From: Vicugna pacos
Lineage: Eukaryota > Chordata > Mammalia > Artiodactyla > Camelidae
DNA: 64,000 bases
Assembly (NCBI RefSeq): GCF_048564905.1
Contig: NC_132992.1
Span: forward strand, 32,536,501-32,600,500
Direction of reading: 5' to 3'
Shown: positions 11,624 through 23,241 of the stretch, one piece after another
Layout of the letters: each line of letters begins with the position of its first letter
Numbering within the stretch: position 1 is the stretch's first letter
Program-made: the position numbers and the translations under genes
The notes under the pieces: model-generated
Database searches by the model: none
Seen by the model: only the letters and a program-made list of their open reading frames with translations
Told to the model about the DNA's origin: nothing

Positions 11624-12899
11624 GAGATTGTCTTTGTTAGATCAACCTCAAAGCCTGACGCCAGCACTTTGGGATTTTGGGCCCAGTCTTTGTGCTCGGC
11701 AGTCCTCAGATCATGAGTGGCCCCCCGCAGACTCCTCTCAGAGAACGACTGGTGACAGGACAGTCGTGGGTGTGTGAAGTGAAGGGGGCAGAGGAAGGGG
11801 AAAGAGGGCATGTAGACTGTGCATCCCCAGACCGCACACGCTGTGGGGACAAGGGGAGCAGGGGCTTTGCATCCAGGGAGACGTGGAGACCCAAAGCTGG
11901 CTAGCAGAATCAGAGCAGAGAAATGCTTTCTTTTTTTTTTTTTAAATCATAGTAAGATTTTGAAAATTCGACTAACTGAGCCTTTAGACCTCATTGGCTT
12001 TAAAATTTCCCACTATAATAATAGTTTATCCACATTCCCAACAAAGTCAGTGACTGAGTTCCCTTACCTCCCTTCATTTGCCAAGTTCTTGCTCTGGATT
12101 AAGTCCTGCTTACTGACTTACTTGACCCGCTGTGTCCCTAAGTGTAGACTGCATAGCATGTGATTTTAGATGGGACGTAGACAGACTTTCTTTTCCTTTT
12201 AATTGCACTATCTTTTTATGGATATCAGCATAGTACAACTGAGTGGTCAAACCCATGTGATTTAAAGTTTCCTCTTAATTATATTTTAGGTCAAAAAGTG
12301 AGTAAATTTCAAGAAAATCATTTGGCAAATAATATGACAGATGGATGTGACCAAAAAACAAAAAACCCCACCCAAAAAGAGATGTGATGAACTGAAGTTT
12401 GGGAAACACTGAGCTGGTGCATTCCATCATCCTTTGAAAGAAAAGGCAAGGGGCATCCAGAGAGGGCAAGATGCAGAATATCCTTGTATGATGCCTTCTT
12501 TTTTAGCCAACAAATATTGGACTGAAGAGGCATTGCTGTAAACCCATAGCCTTCATCTTCTCAGAGCCTACTTTCTTCTGATGCTCTCTTTCCTCAGGAA
12601 CTTCTTTCTAGTCCTTACCTGCAGGGCTCCCAGTTAGCGCCGGACCCGTCTACACAAACCCACAGCCCCAGTTCCACCATAGCTTTTAGCCCTCTGCGTG
12701 GAGAAAACCTGGGGGTGCCGCTTAACTTCATAAAGCAGAACCAGAGAACAGGACAAAACAGCAAGGACTAACGTACCATCATGTACATATGTGCTAAGGA
12801 TTGTGACAATGACAGGAACTTAGAAAGGGCCACAGTTGTCAGGAACATCTTTACGCAAGTGGGCCATTGGGTGGATTTAGAATCGTATATACTGTTATA

Positions 12900-13110
12900 T
12901 ATCATCAGTATATCAGCCACCACCTTCTGAGTGTCTACTATGTATCAAGCCACTGGGCTAGGCATGTATTAATGAATGTCATCCTACTCAGTTCTCATGT
13001 GATCCTGCAAAATTAGGTACTATTACCTGCAATTTTACAGATCAGGGGGTGTTCTCCAAGACCACACAGTTTAGCAAAGTCAAAATTTACATCATTTGTC
13101 TGATTCCAAA
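12900..13110 (-). repeat. MIR-type SINE fragment
   Basis: The run ctatgtatcaagccactggg...tattacctgcaattttacag resembles the MIR consensus read on the minus strand. Old and degraded. Confidence 0.55.
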
Positions 13111-13830
13111 ATTTGTATCCTTAAGAACTCTGCTCTTCTATTGGGACTGCAGTTCGATTGGGGCGCATCCAAGCCGCCCTCTCAGGCCTCTAATGAGCTC
13201 CTTTCCAAGCTGCCTGAAGAGTCTAAAGCAACAGTTAGGCAGTTTCCCTCGCAGCTGCCATCCCCACTGCAATCCTTCACCAAGGCCGGGCTCTTGCCCC
13301 GAAACCAAAACCAATTACCAAAAGAGGCATTTTCCAGGCAAGGCCCATCCCCCGCATTACAACCCTGGGGCTCAAGGATTCCTAAATTCAGAAAGGTTCA
13401 GATAATGATCAGAGCATCTCTCTTCCCCACCTCCCCCAAAAAGGAGTCCACAAAAGCCAACAGATAGCTTTCCCCTCCCACCACTGACATTCCTTCCCTC
13501 TCACTCACAATAAGCATCTTCTAGAACAGAGCCATAATCTGCCGTTCCTCTGCCTGGAACCATTTTCAGGGCAGCGTCTCACCCAGCGTCTCACCCAGCT
13601 TTCTCCCTTTCCTTCTCTAGGTCTTTACTCAAACGTCACATCTAGTGAGTTCTTCAACCGCCTCTGTCTCCTGCTGTCCCCTTCTCCTGCTTTATATTTA
13701 TAGCCTCATGTCCATCTGAAACTCTGAATGCTGACTTATCAGCTACCTCCCTTCATCCCGAAGGGCAAAGGGCTCTGAGTTGTGCCTTACGGTATCCACG
13801 AATACGCTGAGGGCAGTAAATAAATATTTG

Positions 13831-13866
13831 TTGAATGAATGAACAAATGAATGAATGAATGAATGA
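13831..13866. repeat. (TGAA)n short tandem repeat
   Basis: Tandem tgaa units with minor interruptions. Confidence 0.9.
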
Positions 13867-13939
13867 GCAAGTCAGTGGTGGTATAAGGCAAAAGGAAATA
13901 GAAATGAAAGCAAGCTAGGAACCTACAGAGCCAAGCTTG

Positions 13940-14480
13940 ATCTCAGGTCCTCAACCTGTGACAAGTCCCTGTCACTATGTGCCGGACACTTCCAGGTGCC
14001 GAGGGGGTGGGGGAGGGGAATGAGCATGAACAAAACAGACAGAAATGCATGCCTACTGGAGCTTACAGTGTAGTGTAAAAGACAGGTGACAAACTCACTA
14101 AATAAAATGTACAGTATTTTAGATGGTAATAAGCCCTGTGAAGGGAAATAAAGCAGGGAAGGGGAATAAAGAGCATTCGTGGGAGGGGGCAGCATGTAAT
14201 TTTTAACAGAGGAGTCACAGAAGGCCTCATTGGAAAGGTGACACTTGAGTAGAGAGGCTAACAGCTGGCAGAGTGGGCCATGCAGACACCTGGAGGAAGA
14301 GCACTTCCGGGAGGAGGGAACACAGGTGCTGCCTGGGGTTTGTGAAGGATGCAAGGGGGCCGGGGGGCTGGAGGAGACTGAGTCACCAGCAGAGAATCTG
14401 CAAATGAGGTCAGGTTGGTAATGTGGACAGGGTGGCTTGTAAGTCACCGGAAGAACTTTGGCTTTTGGATTCGAGAGGGA
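13940..14480. mobile_element. Ancient interspersed repeat-like block, family not assigned
   Basis: Phrases such as ctggagcttacagtgtagtg, ggtaataagccctgtgaagg and cactttggc-like endings fit a widespread old mammalian repeat. I do not assign a family. The long open frame across it on the minus strand is most likely chance. Confidence 0.35.
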
Positions 14481-15522
14481 AGGTTAGAGACGGGAAAGGC
14501 GGTCACATCTGACCTTGGGAAGAGACCAAGGCGGTCAGAAACCTGGATTCCAGTCCTCATCCTGAGCTGTAAGAAGTGAGCCCTTTCATGTCATACACCA
14601 AAAAAACAGGATTCTCTTCTCCCTCAGCAACCTTTCCCCACAGTCCTGCCCCGGGAAGCTCTGAGCTTAGTGAAATTACATCCTAGAACTTTTTACTCTG
14701 AGTCGACTCCTAGAAAACATTCTAGTAATTACACATGGGCTCTCTAGTTTGCAGAATAAAAAATAGAGTCGAACTAGATTTCAGGTTTTCTGACATCTTC
14801 CTACTTCATCACAACTAAGAACCATTCTCCATTTTAGTGATTCTCCAAGTGTGATATGCAGGCCAGCACGGGCTATAAACTGATCTGAAAATGCATATTT
14901 TTCTCCTTAGATTTTTTGAGTGACATGCAAGCAATCTCATAGACTCCTATTTTTACATATGATAGAGGCTAATTTAACTGTCACTTCTAAGTGGGAGTAT
15001 GTCATTAAAGCTTGCTCAAATTTGATATTCATGAATATGTTATTAAAATGTACCGAAGACTCTAATTCTGTTCTATACTAAGTCTGGCTGCCGCACCAGG
15101 CTTGTCAGCGATGCCAAGCTTTGACTGGTTATGAAGTGGAATTCTCCTAAAAGGTTCTGAGTGGGGCACATAACCCACTAGGTCTTTGTCCCACGTAGGT
15201 GCAGCCCAAGGGTTGAGAATCACCACTCTATGATCAAGTCTACTTTTCTTTGCTCCTGATGTAACGAAGAAATCCTTTTCCAGTCTTTCTCATTCAGAGC
15301 ACAAATTCAGATGATAACCTGGCAAAGGACTAAATTTCTATTTGACACAGGGATCACTTCCTGCTTTGTGCTGAAGGGTAGCCCTCAAGACTGAGGAGAA
15401 AAGAGATGAAGCAGATGATACAGAAAATCCCATCCAATGGCTATCATGTGACTTGGCAGCTGGGGCCAGGGTTGCGGTAAGGAGACAGCAAGGCAGTTTT
15501 TAGACTGGGTTTACCAGCTGTG

Positions 15523-15571
15523 CAGTATCCACTGATATTCGGCAAAGGAACCTATCTGAATGTTGAACCAC
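15523..15571 (+). CDS. TRDJ4: T-cell receptor delta joining segment TRDJ4
   Basis: The peptide QYPLIFGKGTYLNVEP matches human TRDJ4 (LIFGKGTYLEV). It lies between TRDJ1 and TRDJ2, as in human. The RSS is nonamer agtttttag (15495-15503), a 12-base spacer and heptamer agctgtg (15516-15522). The first two heptamer bases depart from cactgtg, which may lower its use. Donor gtaagt follows base 15571. The F-G-K-G motif is intact and no stop is present. Confidence 0.94.
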
Positions 15572-16912
15572 GTAAGTGACTCGTTATATTTTCCTTCTTT
15601 TGACCACTCTGTTTGGCTATTATTCTTGTTAAATATTTTCCCAAGTCATCAGCTTCAGAAGCACTTTTCAGGTTGTTGAAAACCCCTCCAGCGGGTAAGG
15701 GATGGTTTGAGGATCAGGGACTGAGTTTCCAGTCAAATCCGGGGTGGGTATGCATTGCAGTGGTCTTCTTGGTCCACTATCCTACCTGGAGGGGCTTCCC
15801 TTTACCTGAGTAGCCTTAGAGACCCAGCTTACTTAACACCCACGCGTTCGCCGTTTACAGATCGAGGCCATAGCTAGAACTGTATACAGTATATCTAGTA
15901 AGTGTGAGGTGTGATGGTGAACATATTAGAGGATTTCAAAGACCAGGAATTCAAAGGGCCAAATTCCAACCCTTCTCTTTGGCTGACAAGCTCTGTGCCT
16001 TGGCTTCACTGAACTTGAGTCTCCCTCTGGCTAGTTCAGATGCTATCCGAGCTGTCTTGCAGCTTTAGCACACTGTGATCTGGATTATCACCCAGACCAA
16101 TTCTAAGGGGACAGCATAGTAGGAAAAGGAAGGCAGTCCAACGATATGAATGTCTTATGACCCAGTGAGGATTCTGTGATTTGATGGAAAAGATTGAAAA
16201 AGGAGTCAAAGCTCCCCCCTCTGCATCCACTAATCAGCCCTTGTATGACCACAGGGGTTTTGACAAATGACAGCTGAGGCTCCTTGCACTCCTGTCATCT
16301 ATTACTCCTGGTCAGTGGGGTCTGGAGACCTGAGAGCGGGGCCCAGGTCAGCCGCTGTCTTCACCACTCTCAGCTCCGGTGATTTCATCTGTAAGATAGA
16401 CCTAATTACATCACCTCCTGGAGTCTGTTCAGTGATGTTTGTAAACACAAGCTGTTTGTAAGTAGTAAAGTCCTTATACAAATGGTAGCCCTCTCAGGAG
16501 ACTCCAAGGCTTTTGTATCAATGGCTCTTGCTCCAGCCGTCGTGCCCTTCCACCTCTAGCTGAGGCATAGCGCTTTGTGATTGATTTCAGCCTTAAAGCT
16601 ATGTTTCTGCTGACAGTAGCCATTTGACAATTCTCAGCAAAACTAAATTAATTCCTTCCTCCCTGTGAAAATGTGATCGTGAAGCAAGATCTAGGGGGAA
16701 GAGATGACAGGTTGAGGAGACAACAGCAGAAAACCTGGGGACTTCTCTAAATATCAACATGCAGAAGATAACACACATCAAAGAAGCTGCCAAAATGCAA
16801 TGCTTAGATCTCAGGGACCCTTACAAAGTTCTATGGCTCCAGCTAACTTGTTCTGCTCACCCACCCACTTTCAAACAGATGGACTAGACAGGAGGGCAAA
16901 TAGGTAGTGAGG
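15572..16912. other. Spacer TRDJ4-TRDJ2
   Basis: I see no gene, RSS or clear repeat in this stretch. Confidence 0.4.
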
Positions 16913-16940
16913 CTTTTTTGTAAGGCCATCTCAAGTGGTG

Positions 16941-16994
16941 ATTTGACAGCACAGCTTATCTTTGGAAAGGGGACTCAACTCATCGTGGAACCAA
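16941..16994 (+). CDS. TRDJ2: T-cell receptor delta joining segment TRDJ2
   Basis: The peptide LTAQLIFGKGTQLIVEP is almost identical to human TRDJ2, and the length (54 bases) is the same. The RSS is nonamer cttttttgt (16913-16921), a 12-base spacer and heptamer agtggtg (16934-16940), which keeps only the gtg end firmly. Donor gtaagt follows at 16995. The F-G-K-G motif is intact. Used in delta chains spliced to TRDC. Confidence 0.95.
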
Positions 16995-19247
16995 GTAAGT
17001 TATGCTTTTTACTTCAGTGGAGTTGTTGTGACATAGCCCTGAATGAATGGAGCTTCTCAGGAAGTTAGGGGGTTCTAAAGTGGAAATCTATCCTTTATCT
17101 TGTTATTGCAAAGAGCCAGGGAAATTTTTGAGGACAAATTCATTAGATTTCTCTTAAGAAAATGTTCTGTGTATGCTTAGAGACTCTGCTCTGAGGATTC
17201 GTACTGATAAGTCTTCTACAATTGCTTAAATAAAGCCCTTAGTCAGGCTTCTGGCCCCCTGGTCAGGGACTGAAACCAGGAAACGGCAAGTTCGAGATAA
17301 GGGAAGTCTCACCACTGTTTATGAGCAGAAAGGGTCGTGGTCACAGTGTAGGAAGAGGGAGAGTTGGAAAGAAGAATGATGTTATTAAGGAAAGAGTTAG
17401 ATCAAAAGAGCCTTCTCTCCCTCAGATGGCAAAATCCAATCTGCCCCTGTCTCTTTTTGCCAAGAACTTGTATTAATTCATCATGCGTGACTCAGACTAA
17501 GTGATCTCCCAGGTCCCATCCTCAGCTGGGTCTGCCAGGAGCAGTTATGTGCTCACCTCCCTCGTTAGCCCTGAATCTGAGGACTCTGCCCAGGGCTCAG
17601 GAGTCTACAGCCAGTGCAGGGTAGGGGAGCCGCACAGCCAGCAAACTTCAGGGCAACAGAGAAGTAATGGTGCTCTCCTGGAGACACTGTCCACAGGTGG
17701 TCCGTTCCAGTGTTTGGAAATCCAGGGGCTATATTTGGGTAGTTTGGTTAGCTGCCAACATTCAGTCACTGGGACCAGTAGAGAGAACAACAATCTTTCA
17801 GAAGCTTTCCAAAATGCCGAAACCAATGGGGCATGGGTTAGATTCTGATTTTGTTTATTTCCTCTGAAATAAACAAGTGGGGAAAGTTACATCCATGGGG
17901 TGAGGCTATCTGAAAGATCTGAAAGGGACTGGTAGTGTCAACTCGGTCTCTGTCTCTTAGAAGGTAAAATAAACATACAGGCATTCTTGATTGCCTCTTG
18001 CTTCCAGGGAAATAGTGGAATTTGGTGAGTTTTCTTATCTTGGAGGGGAGACTAGAGCAATGAAAAGGAGGGAAACAGAATCATGTTGTAACTGATTGCA
18101 GTCTGATTGATGTTAGGCAAACTGCATCTGAGCAAAAAGTATTGTGCTTCATTTTCCCTTTAAATGATTTCCACTTGAAATTCAGAGCTATCTGTGGTGT
18201 TAGAATCAAATCTCTGAGGCTGTGTCTTTGGGAGTCTTAGGGAAGAAGGAGAGGGATGCTGACCTGCCCTCTCCAGTGATACCCCAGTTGCTTCTCTGGT
18301 TCCCTCTTCCTGCAGTGATTGACTGTCATATGATGATATGATGCACAGGTAGAGGGAGTGAGAATTCCAAATCAAGCCCCCAATCCTTAAAGTTTTGACA
18401 GCAAATAATGGCCCTATACAACCATCCTTCCCTTTTGCCAAGCTCTAGCCCTAGACTTGATTTTTTGGTGATAAGGCAGAGTAATCTATATGGTTTTTAA
18501 ATTCCATTTCACATGATTACTCTGTCCTCTTGAGGCTTGTATCCAGCTCTAGAGTCAGGAGAAATTATAAAATAAAAATAAGCAATCCAAAGCAAGCGCT
18601 GGTTTCTCTGACCTGCATCCATGACACACGGCACCACTGGGCTCCCTGTCAGCTACCAATTTCTTGTTCAACCTTCAGGTCCTTAGAAAGCCTTTCTCTG
18701 AGCTCAGGGAATTAGAAAGTAGATTTGTTGTTATTGTGAGACTTAGTCTGAGTGATGGGGGAGAAATTAGGTTTCTAATCAAAAAGCAGTATTATGACCC
18801 AAGAGAAGGGAACCAGAATATGAGAACAAGACCTGTGTCTAAACCCTCCTCTGCCTAACATTCATTACAAGAAACGTCAATATTCAGTGCGCCATCCCTA
18901 CTCCCAGGCTAGTGTGTCTTTCTTGGAGAGCCCTCCCAATAAATGGGGAGTTAGATTTTCCATCTTGAAGGCAGCTCTTGGTCATCTGTCACCCTCTTCC
19001 TTTGCTTTGTCTCAGCCCCGTCCCCTGTCCCAGTGCTTCCCGGCTGTGGATTTCATGCTTACCTCCTTATCCAGCAGTTAAACTATTATTAGCTTCAGAG
19101 GGAACTGAGACTCTGCCCACATGGCCCCCGGATCTCATCAAGGGCAGCTTTGTAGTTCTCTGTGCTGCGGGGTCCCTAGGCTGGGGACCAGGCTGGGGAG
19201 GCAGGACACAGATGTTCCAGCCCAGGCCCTAGGGCAGCCCCAGGCTG
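16995..19247. other. Spacer TRDJ2-TRDJ3
   Basis: No J or D segment, RNA gene or clear mobile element is seen. Several short open frames have no recognisable domain. Confidence 0.4.
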
Positions 19248-19275
19248 GTTACTGGTAAGGCAGCACCACAATGTG

Positions 19276-19334
19276 CTCCTGGGACACCCGACAGATGTTT
19301 TTTGGAGCTGGCACCAAACTCTTCGTGGAGCACC
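19276..19334 (+). CDS. TRDJ3: T-cell receptor delta joining segment TRDJ3
   Basis: The peptide SWDTRQMFFGAGTKLFVEH is very close to human TRDJ3 and equal in length (59 bases). The motif is F-G-A-G. The RSS is weaker: nonamer gttactggt (19248-19256), a 12-base spacer and heptamer caatgtg (19269-19275). Donor gtgagt follows at 19335. It is the last J-delta before the enhancer and TRDC. Confidence 0.95.
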
Positions 19335-20769
19335 GTGAGTTGATTTTTTCCATATATTTCTAGGGATAAACTGAGTCCTGGGACTAGGGCTGCCATCCAG
19401 CTTGTATTACACGAGAAAGTATGACTAGGAGACGGAATAGTACAAGTGTGGAGGGGACCACGGTAAAGACACCAGGCTGAGTAGATGAAGTAGCTCCATA
19501 AATATTTTTATTTAAAAAAAAAATTCTGAAGTCTTCAGAGCAAACCAGAAAGCACCAAGAAATCTAGAAGCATTATACTAATAGTTGGAGCATCCAGTGC
19601 AGGAGGGGCAGAGGCCCAAATTCAGGTAGTTGCTTCATCCTTATTCATCTCTTTGGCTAAACAGAGTAGTGTGCATGCCTTACTGCAACCTTAAAAACGC
19701 TCTGCAGTTTGGAAGATTTAGGAAAAAGGTGGGTAACCTGGTCAGAATAATCAGGCAGAGCAAGCTTATATTTCAGCATTCAAGTTAAATCCCATATTGG
19801 CAGAGATCCTTGAAGTTCTGAGTGACATTTGTGATAGATGTTGCAATTCTTAGGGAACCAGTAAGATGCTGTATGTGAATCTAGAACACAGATGAATTTT
19901 TAAGTTTATAAATTAAGAAAGACTGTTCAGGAAAGGTATATACTTCTTTTTGAATTGTTTACCAATACATAACCTTAGCATTAGATTAGTACTCAAAAAA
20001 AAAAAAAAAAAGAAAGTCATAAAATAAATAGAAATTGTCCCAACAAATAGCACTTTGAAACACCTGCTGAAATGTAATTACATTTGTGGACCAGGAATAA
20101 AGACTGGAAATTTTCAAAAGATAAGCAATTAAATCTTTACATTTCAGACTACAATGCAGTGCAAATTTTATACAACTTCAAATTTTGGTTTAGGTCGAAT
20201 ATAAAATAGACTAGGTTACATATGGTGACCATATTAAATACATCTCTTTTTTTTTCAAAGGTTCAATTCAGTCAGATACCCTTTTCTCTGGCTACCATGA
20301 TACCAAAGAATGGATTAAACACTTTACTTTGAAACAGCTGTTTGGACCCTACCTTCCAACTGAGAAAGAGGGTCTAAGAAAATGTTTTACCAAACCAATG
20401 CGTTATGCTCTATCTGAAATACTTAGTAACAGATTCAGAGCTCAACATTCTCAGTGTATGACCTTCTTCAGACATCTGTCTTGTTGGTTATATGACATTG
20501 TTCAAATTAGTCAAGCCAGGTCTCTCTAGCCCAAAGTGACCATTAGCAACTGCCTTTGAATTTAGATTTTTAAATCCCAAGCAAGCCTTAATTAGCCAAC
20601 TAAATCAGACTAGGATTGGGTCTTACTCTTAAGTAACGAAGGAGACAGGACTGTTTTGTTTCTGTTTTTTAATGGACTGGTTTCCTTTCTCTATCACTCA
20701 TAGCTCCCTTGAAAATCTCACTGGAACCCATCTCACCAAAGTCAGTAGAGTGAGGGAGAAACGCCACAG
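19335..20769. other. TRDJ3-TRDC intron, left part
   Basis: AT-rich intron DNA with an A tract at 19995-20011. It contains no J segment. The enhancer core follows. Confidence 0.45.
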
Positions 20770-20880
20770 TTCTGAAGGGAGGTGGCTGAGCAGAACATGT
20801 GGTTGCCAAGCCGTTACTGCTGGGGTTATCAGTACCTGTTATCAGTGGTTTCGACTATGCTGGGAAATAAAACAGTGAAG
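20770..20880 (+). promoter_or_regulatory. Candidate TCR delta enhancer (E-delta) core
   Basis: A RUNX/CBF site tgtggtt (20798-20804) is followed after six bases by a Myb site ccgtta (20811-20816). Two ttatca GATA-type sites follow (20826-20831 and 20839-20844). The human delta enhancer in the same intron has the same order, with a tgtggtttcc...ccgtta pair that must be bound together by CBF/RUNX and c-Myb. The block lies about 1 kb before TRDC exon 1. It is expected to drive TRD transcription and V(D)J accessibility in early thymocytes. The motif match is seen; activity is inferred. Confidence 0.78.
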
Positions 20881-20976
20881 GTTTTCTTTTGTAGGCTGAA
20901 AGTACGTTCCAGGAGAGCCCTTTGAAAAATCCCCCACCCACCCCCGACCTCTGGTTTTAAGGAAAGAAAAAGGTGC

Positions 20977-21139
20977 AGTGGGGGAGGGAATAGCTCAAGT
21001 GGTAGAGCACATGCTTAGCATGCATGGGGTCCTGGGTTCAATCCCCAGTGCCTCCTCCAAGAATAAACAAATAAACCTAATTACCTCCCCCCCATTGACA
21101 AAAAAAAAGGAAAAAATTATATCTAAAAAAAAAAAGAAC
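20977..21139 (+). mobile_element. Camelid tRNA-derived SINE
   Basis: The head keeps A-box-like (tagctcaagtggtagagca) and B-box-like (gggttcaatcccc) RNA polymerase III promoters from a tRNA ancestor. A tail with ataaacaaataaacctaatt and A-rich runs follows. This SINE type is typical of camelids. It is not a working tRNA gene. It lies just right of the enhancer core. Confidence 0.88.
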
Positions 21140-21891
21140 AGAAAGATTTATATACAGAGTAGCAGATAGATGATCATCCAAGATGGGGCCTGAAAGAAGG
21201 GGAAGAGGACACCCATGCTAAGCTCCACTTAGAACAAAACAAGAAGAAATGGGCTTCAACTGGTTTTATGGTTGTAAGGATTTCCTGAAAATGATAGTTA
21301 TTTCTCTCTGATTAAAGACTCAAAATAAACTGTAGGGTAGTCCCTTACAAAAGCAGAATTTGCCTAAAGGCAGAGAGATGGACCACTTAACTTTAGCAGA
21401 TCCCTTCCAGTCCAAAAAATGGGGCTGACACCCTGAAGTGACTCCATCGCTACCATCCACACAGTGCTAGAACCAGTTTCGTAGTCCTTCTCAGACCCTG
21501 CCCTGATCTCAGTCCAAGGGCTCATGCATTTAAAGCATACCAACTGATTCAGACAGATATTCAGCCCAACCTCAATTGTCCAGAGGATTGATTAATAAAA
21601 CATAGATAATTGAAACTCAAATGATCCAGATTCTTCTTTGTATTTGTCATTTTCCATCTCTGCTCCCAGGATCTCTCTTGGCAGCTTCTAACTAGAAGGC
21701 ATACTGCCTGCCTTTCATTTCTCTTTCCTTTGGCCATCCTTCCTTGGAGGTGCTAACAAGCTCAGGGCACTAACAGGATGCAGGAGTGTCAGGATTGCAG
21801 TGTTCGGCCCCAGGGGAACTGAGGTAAACACCATTGTTTAACTCCCACATGTGGACAATCATCTCACAAAATAAATTGATTATATTTGCAG
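21140..21891. other. TRDJ3-TRDC intron, right part
   Basis: Unique intron DNA ending in the acceptor tatatttgcag before TRDC exon 1. Nothing else is recognised. Confidence 0.5.
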
Positions 21892-22170
21892 GAAAGCAGT
21901 CTGTTGCCACACCATCTGTCTTTGTCATGAAAAATGGGACAAAAGTCGCTTGCCTGGTGAAGGATTTCTACCCTAAGGATATAAATATAAACCTACAATC
22001 AGCCAAGAAAATAAAAGAATATGACCCTGCTATCGTCGTCTCTCCCAGTGGGAGGTACAGTGCCATCAAGCTCGGTCAGTATGAAGATTCCGATTCAGTG
22101 ACATGTTCAGTTCAACACAATGAACAAATCTTCAACTCCACTGATTTAGAACTGAAGAAAACTGTTTCAG
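21892..22170 (+). CDS. TRDC: TRDC exon 1: delta-chain constant Ig domain
   Basis: The 279-base exon lies between acceptor ttgcag and donor gtaggt. Two leading bases complete the codon begun by the J segment. The Ig-C domain carries the two disulfide cysteines ([10 protein letters not shown] and VTCSVQHN) and the SPSG turn. It also has two N-glycosylation sequons (NGT and NST). It reads like human TRDC ([19 protein letters not shown]). In the cell it forms the membrane-proximal domain of the delta chain, paired with the gamma-chain C domain. All functional TRDJ segments splice to it. No stop or frameshift is present. Confidence 0.97.
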
Positions 22171-22735
22171 GTAGGTCATATTCGGCCTCAAGGGGCTGGG
22201 ATCGTATGGAGGAAAAGTTGAGGGAAACAGACATTAGAGATGATCTTGACAGATCACTCTCAATATAGCGTCATGCTGGAAATAAGACTGGGTTCAATCA
22301 TAGCCCACTGACTGGGAATTAAACATGCTGCATCTCTGAGCTGGAATCTAAGATAAAGTCCATCTCATTTCCATCCTCATCTTTCCTCTTCACCAGCCAC
22401 TGTCTCCTTCATACTAAAGAATCTAGGGTTGGAAACTCATGTGCAAGCTGGTCTAGTGTGAATGCCAAAACGAAGAGCAATCCAGCCTATCGTGGGGTTA
22501 ACTGTCTTAGCTCTTCCCAGAAATCAGAGGTGTACCTAGATGTGGGCCTTGTGGTAGAACGAACAAAATCTCAAGACAGGAAGTAAGTTGAGTGTGCAAG
22601 TAGCTGTATGACTTTAACCAAGTCACTCCTCTGGTCCTCAGTTTACTTACTCAAAGCCACCTCCAGTTTTAAAACCTGAAATCCTTTGAGCCTCTTGGTT
22701 GTCATGGTAACCCTGACCACTGCTATTTGTTCCAG
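22171..22735. other. TRDC intron 1
   Basis: Intron from donor gtaggt to acceptor tttgttccag. A short MIR-like run lies near 22600-22660. Nothing else is recognised. Confidence 0.7.
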
Positions 22736-22801
22736 TGACTCCAGAACCAAAGGCACTTGAAAACAAGAATCCAACTTCAAAGACGTGCTATGAACCTCGA
22801 G
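22736..22801 (+). CDS. TRDC: TRDC exon 2: connecting peptide (hinge)
   Basis: The 66-base exon lies between acceptor ttccag and donor gttagt. It keeps the reading phase of exon 1 (one base carried in, one carried out). It encodes a short, proline- and lysine-rich hinge ending KTCYEPR. The single cysteine corresponds to the human KSCHKPK cysteine that makes the interchain disulfide with the gamma chain. The sequence is more divergent than exons 1 and 3, as expected for a hinge. Confidence 0.93.
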
Positions 22802-23127
22802 GTTAGTTGAAACCATGGGCCAACTTTAGAACTGAGGTTAAAGCAAACTCTGCAACTGTCAGATGGGCCAAAAATCACTCTATTTCAAAAGAATACAAAA
22901 AACCATACCTGAGCCCAGTGGGTTCCCCATGACTCTCGGAGCAGAGTTTGCAAGCATGGGTTTCTCCAAAGCTTGCCTCGCTGGGTGCCTCACTAGGTTT
23001 CTGAAGCACCCAGCTGGGAAGAATGATGGTGGTTTGAGGCCGGCTGGTGTTGGTGTCATGGGCCCAATTTCTGGGAGGCAATTTAGTCTCCTGCTGAAGC
23101 CCCATTTTCACTCTCGTTCCACCACAG
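22802..23127. other. TRDC intron 2
   Basis: Intron from gttagt to the acceptor ccaccacag. The open frame that starts at 22863 runs through the intron into exon 3 and is not a separate gene. Confidence 0.75.
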
Positions 23128-23241
23128 TTCCTGCCGGAAAGGTAAACATGATGTCCCTCTCGGTGCTGGGGTTCCGCATGCTGTTGGCCAAGACTGTCGC
23201 TGTCAATTTTCTCTTGACTACCAAGTTATTTTTCTTTTAAG
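23128..23241 (+). CDS. TRDC: TRDC exon 3: transmembrane and cytoplasmic tail
   Basis: It encodes VNMMSLSVLGFRMLLAKTVA and then VNFLLTTKLFFF followed by the stop taa at 23238-23240. The helix keeps the arginine (GFRML) and lysine (LAKTV) that pair with acidic residues of CD3 chains. The tail is almost absent, as in human. One base after the stop a donor gtaaga follows (23242), so the 3' UTR should be on a separate exon 4, the arrangement known for TRDC. The stop lies too close to that junction for nonsense-mediated decay. Confidence 0.95.

Larger units (their letters stand above)
10012..15494. other. Spacer TRDJ1-TRDJ4
   Basis: No J or D segment is found. The stretch holds a possible LTR (about 11098-11623), a MIR-like repeat (12900-13110, minus sense), a TGAA tandem repeat (13831-13866) and another old repeat-like block (13940-14480). 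The 174-codon minus-strand frame at 13923-14447 lies in that repeat-like block and has no recognisable domain. Confidence 0.5.

Noticed and set aside
13923-14447. 174-codon open frame on the minus strand
   Set aside because: It lies in an old repeat-like block, has no recognisable domain and shows no promoter or exon structure; length is compatible with chance.
20977-21060. tRNA gene-like A and B boxes
   Set aside because: Followed by a SINE tail and repeated at 28661; a SINE head, not a tRNA gene.
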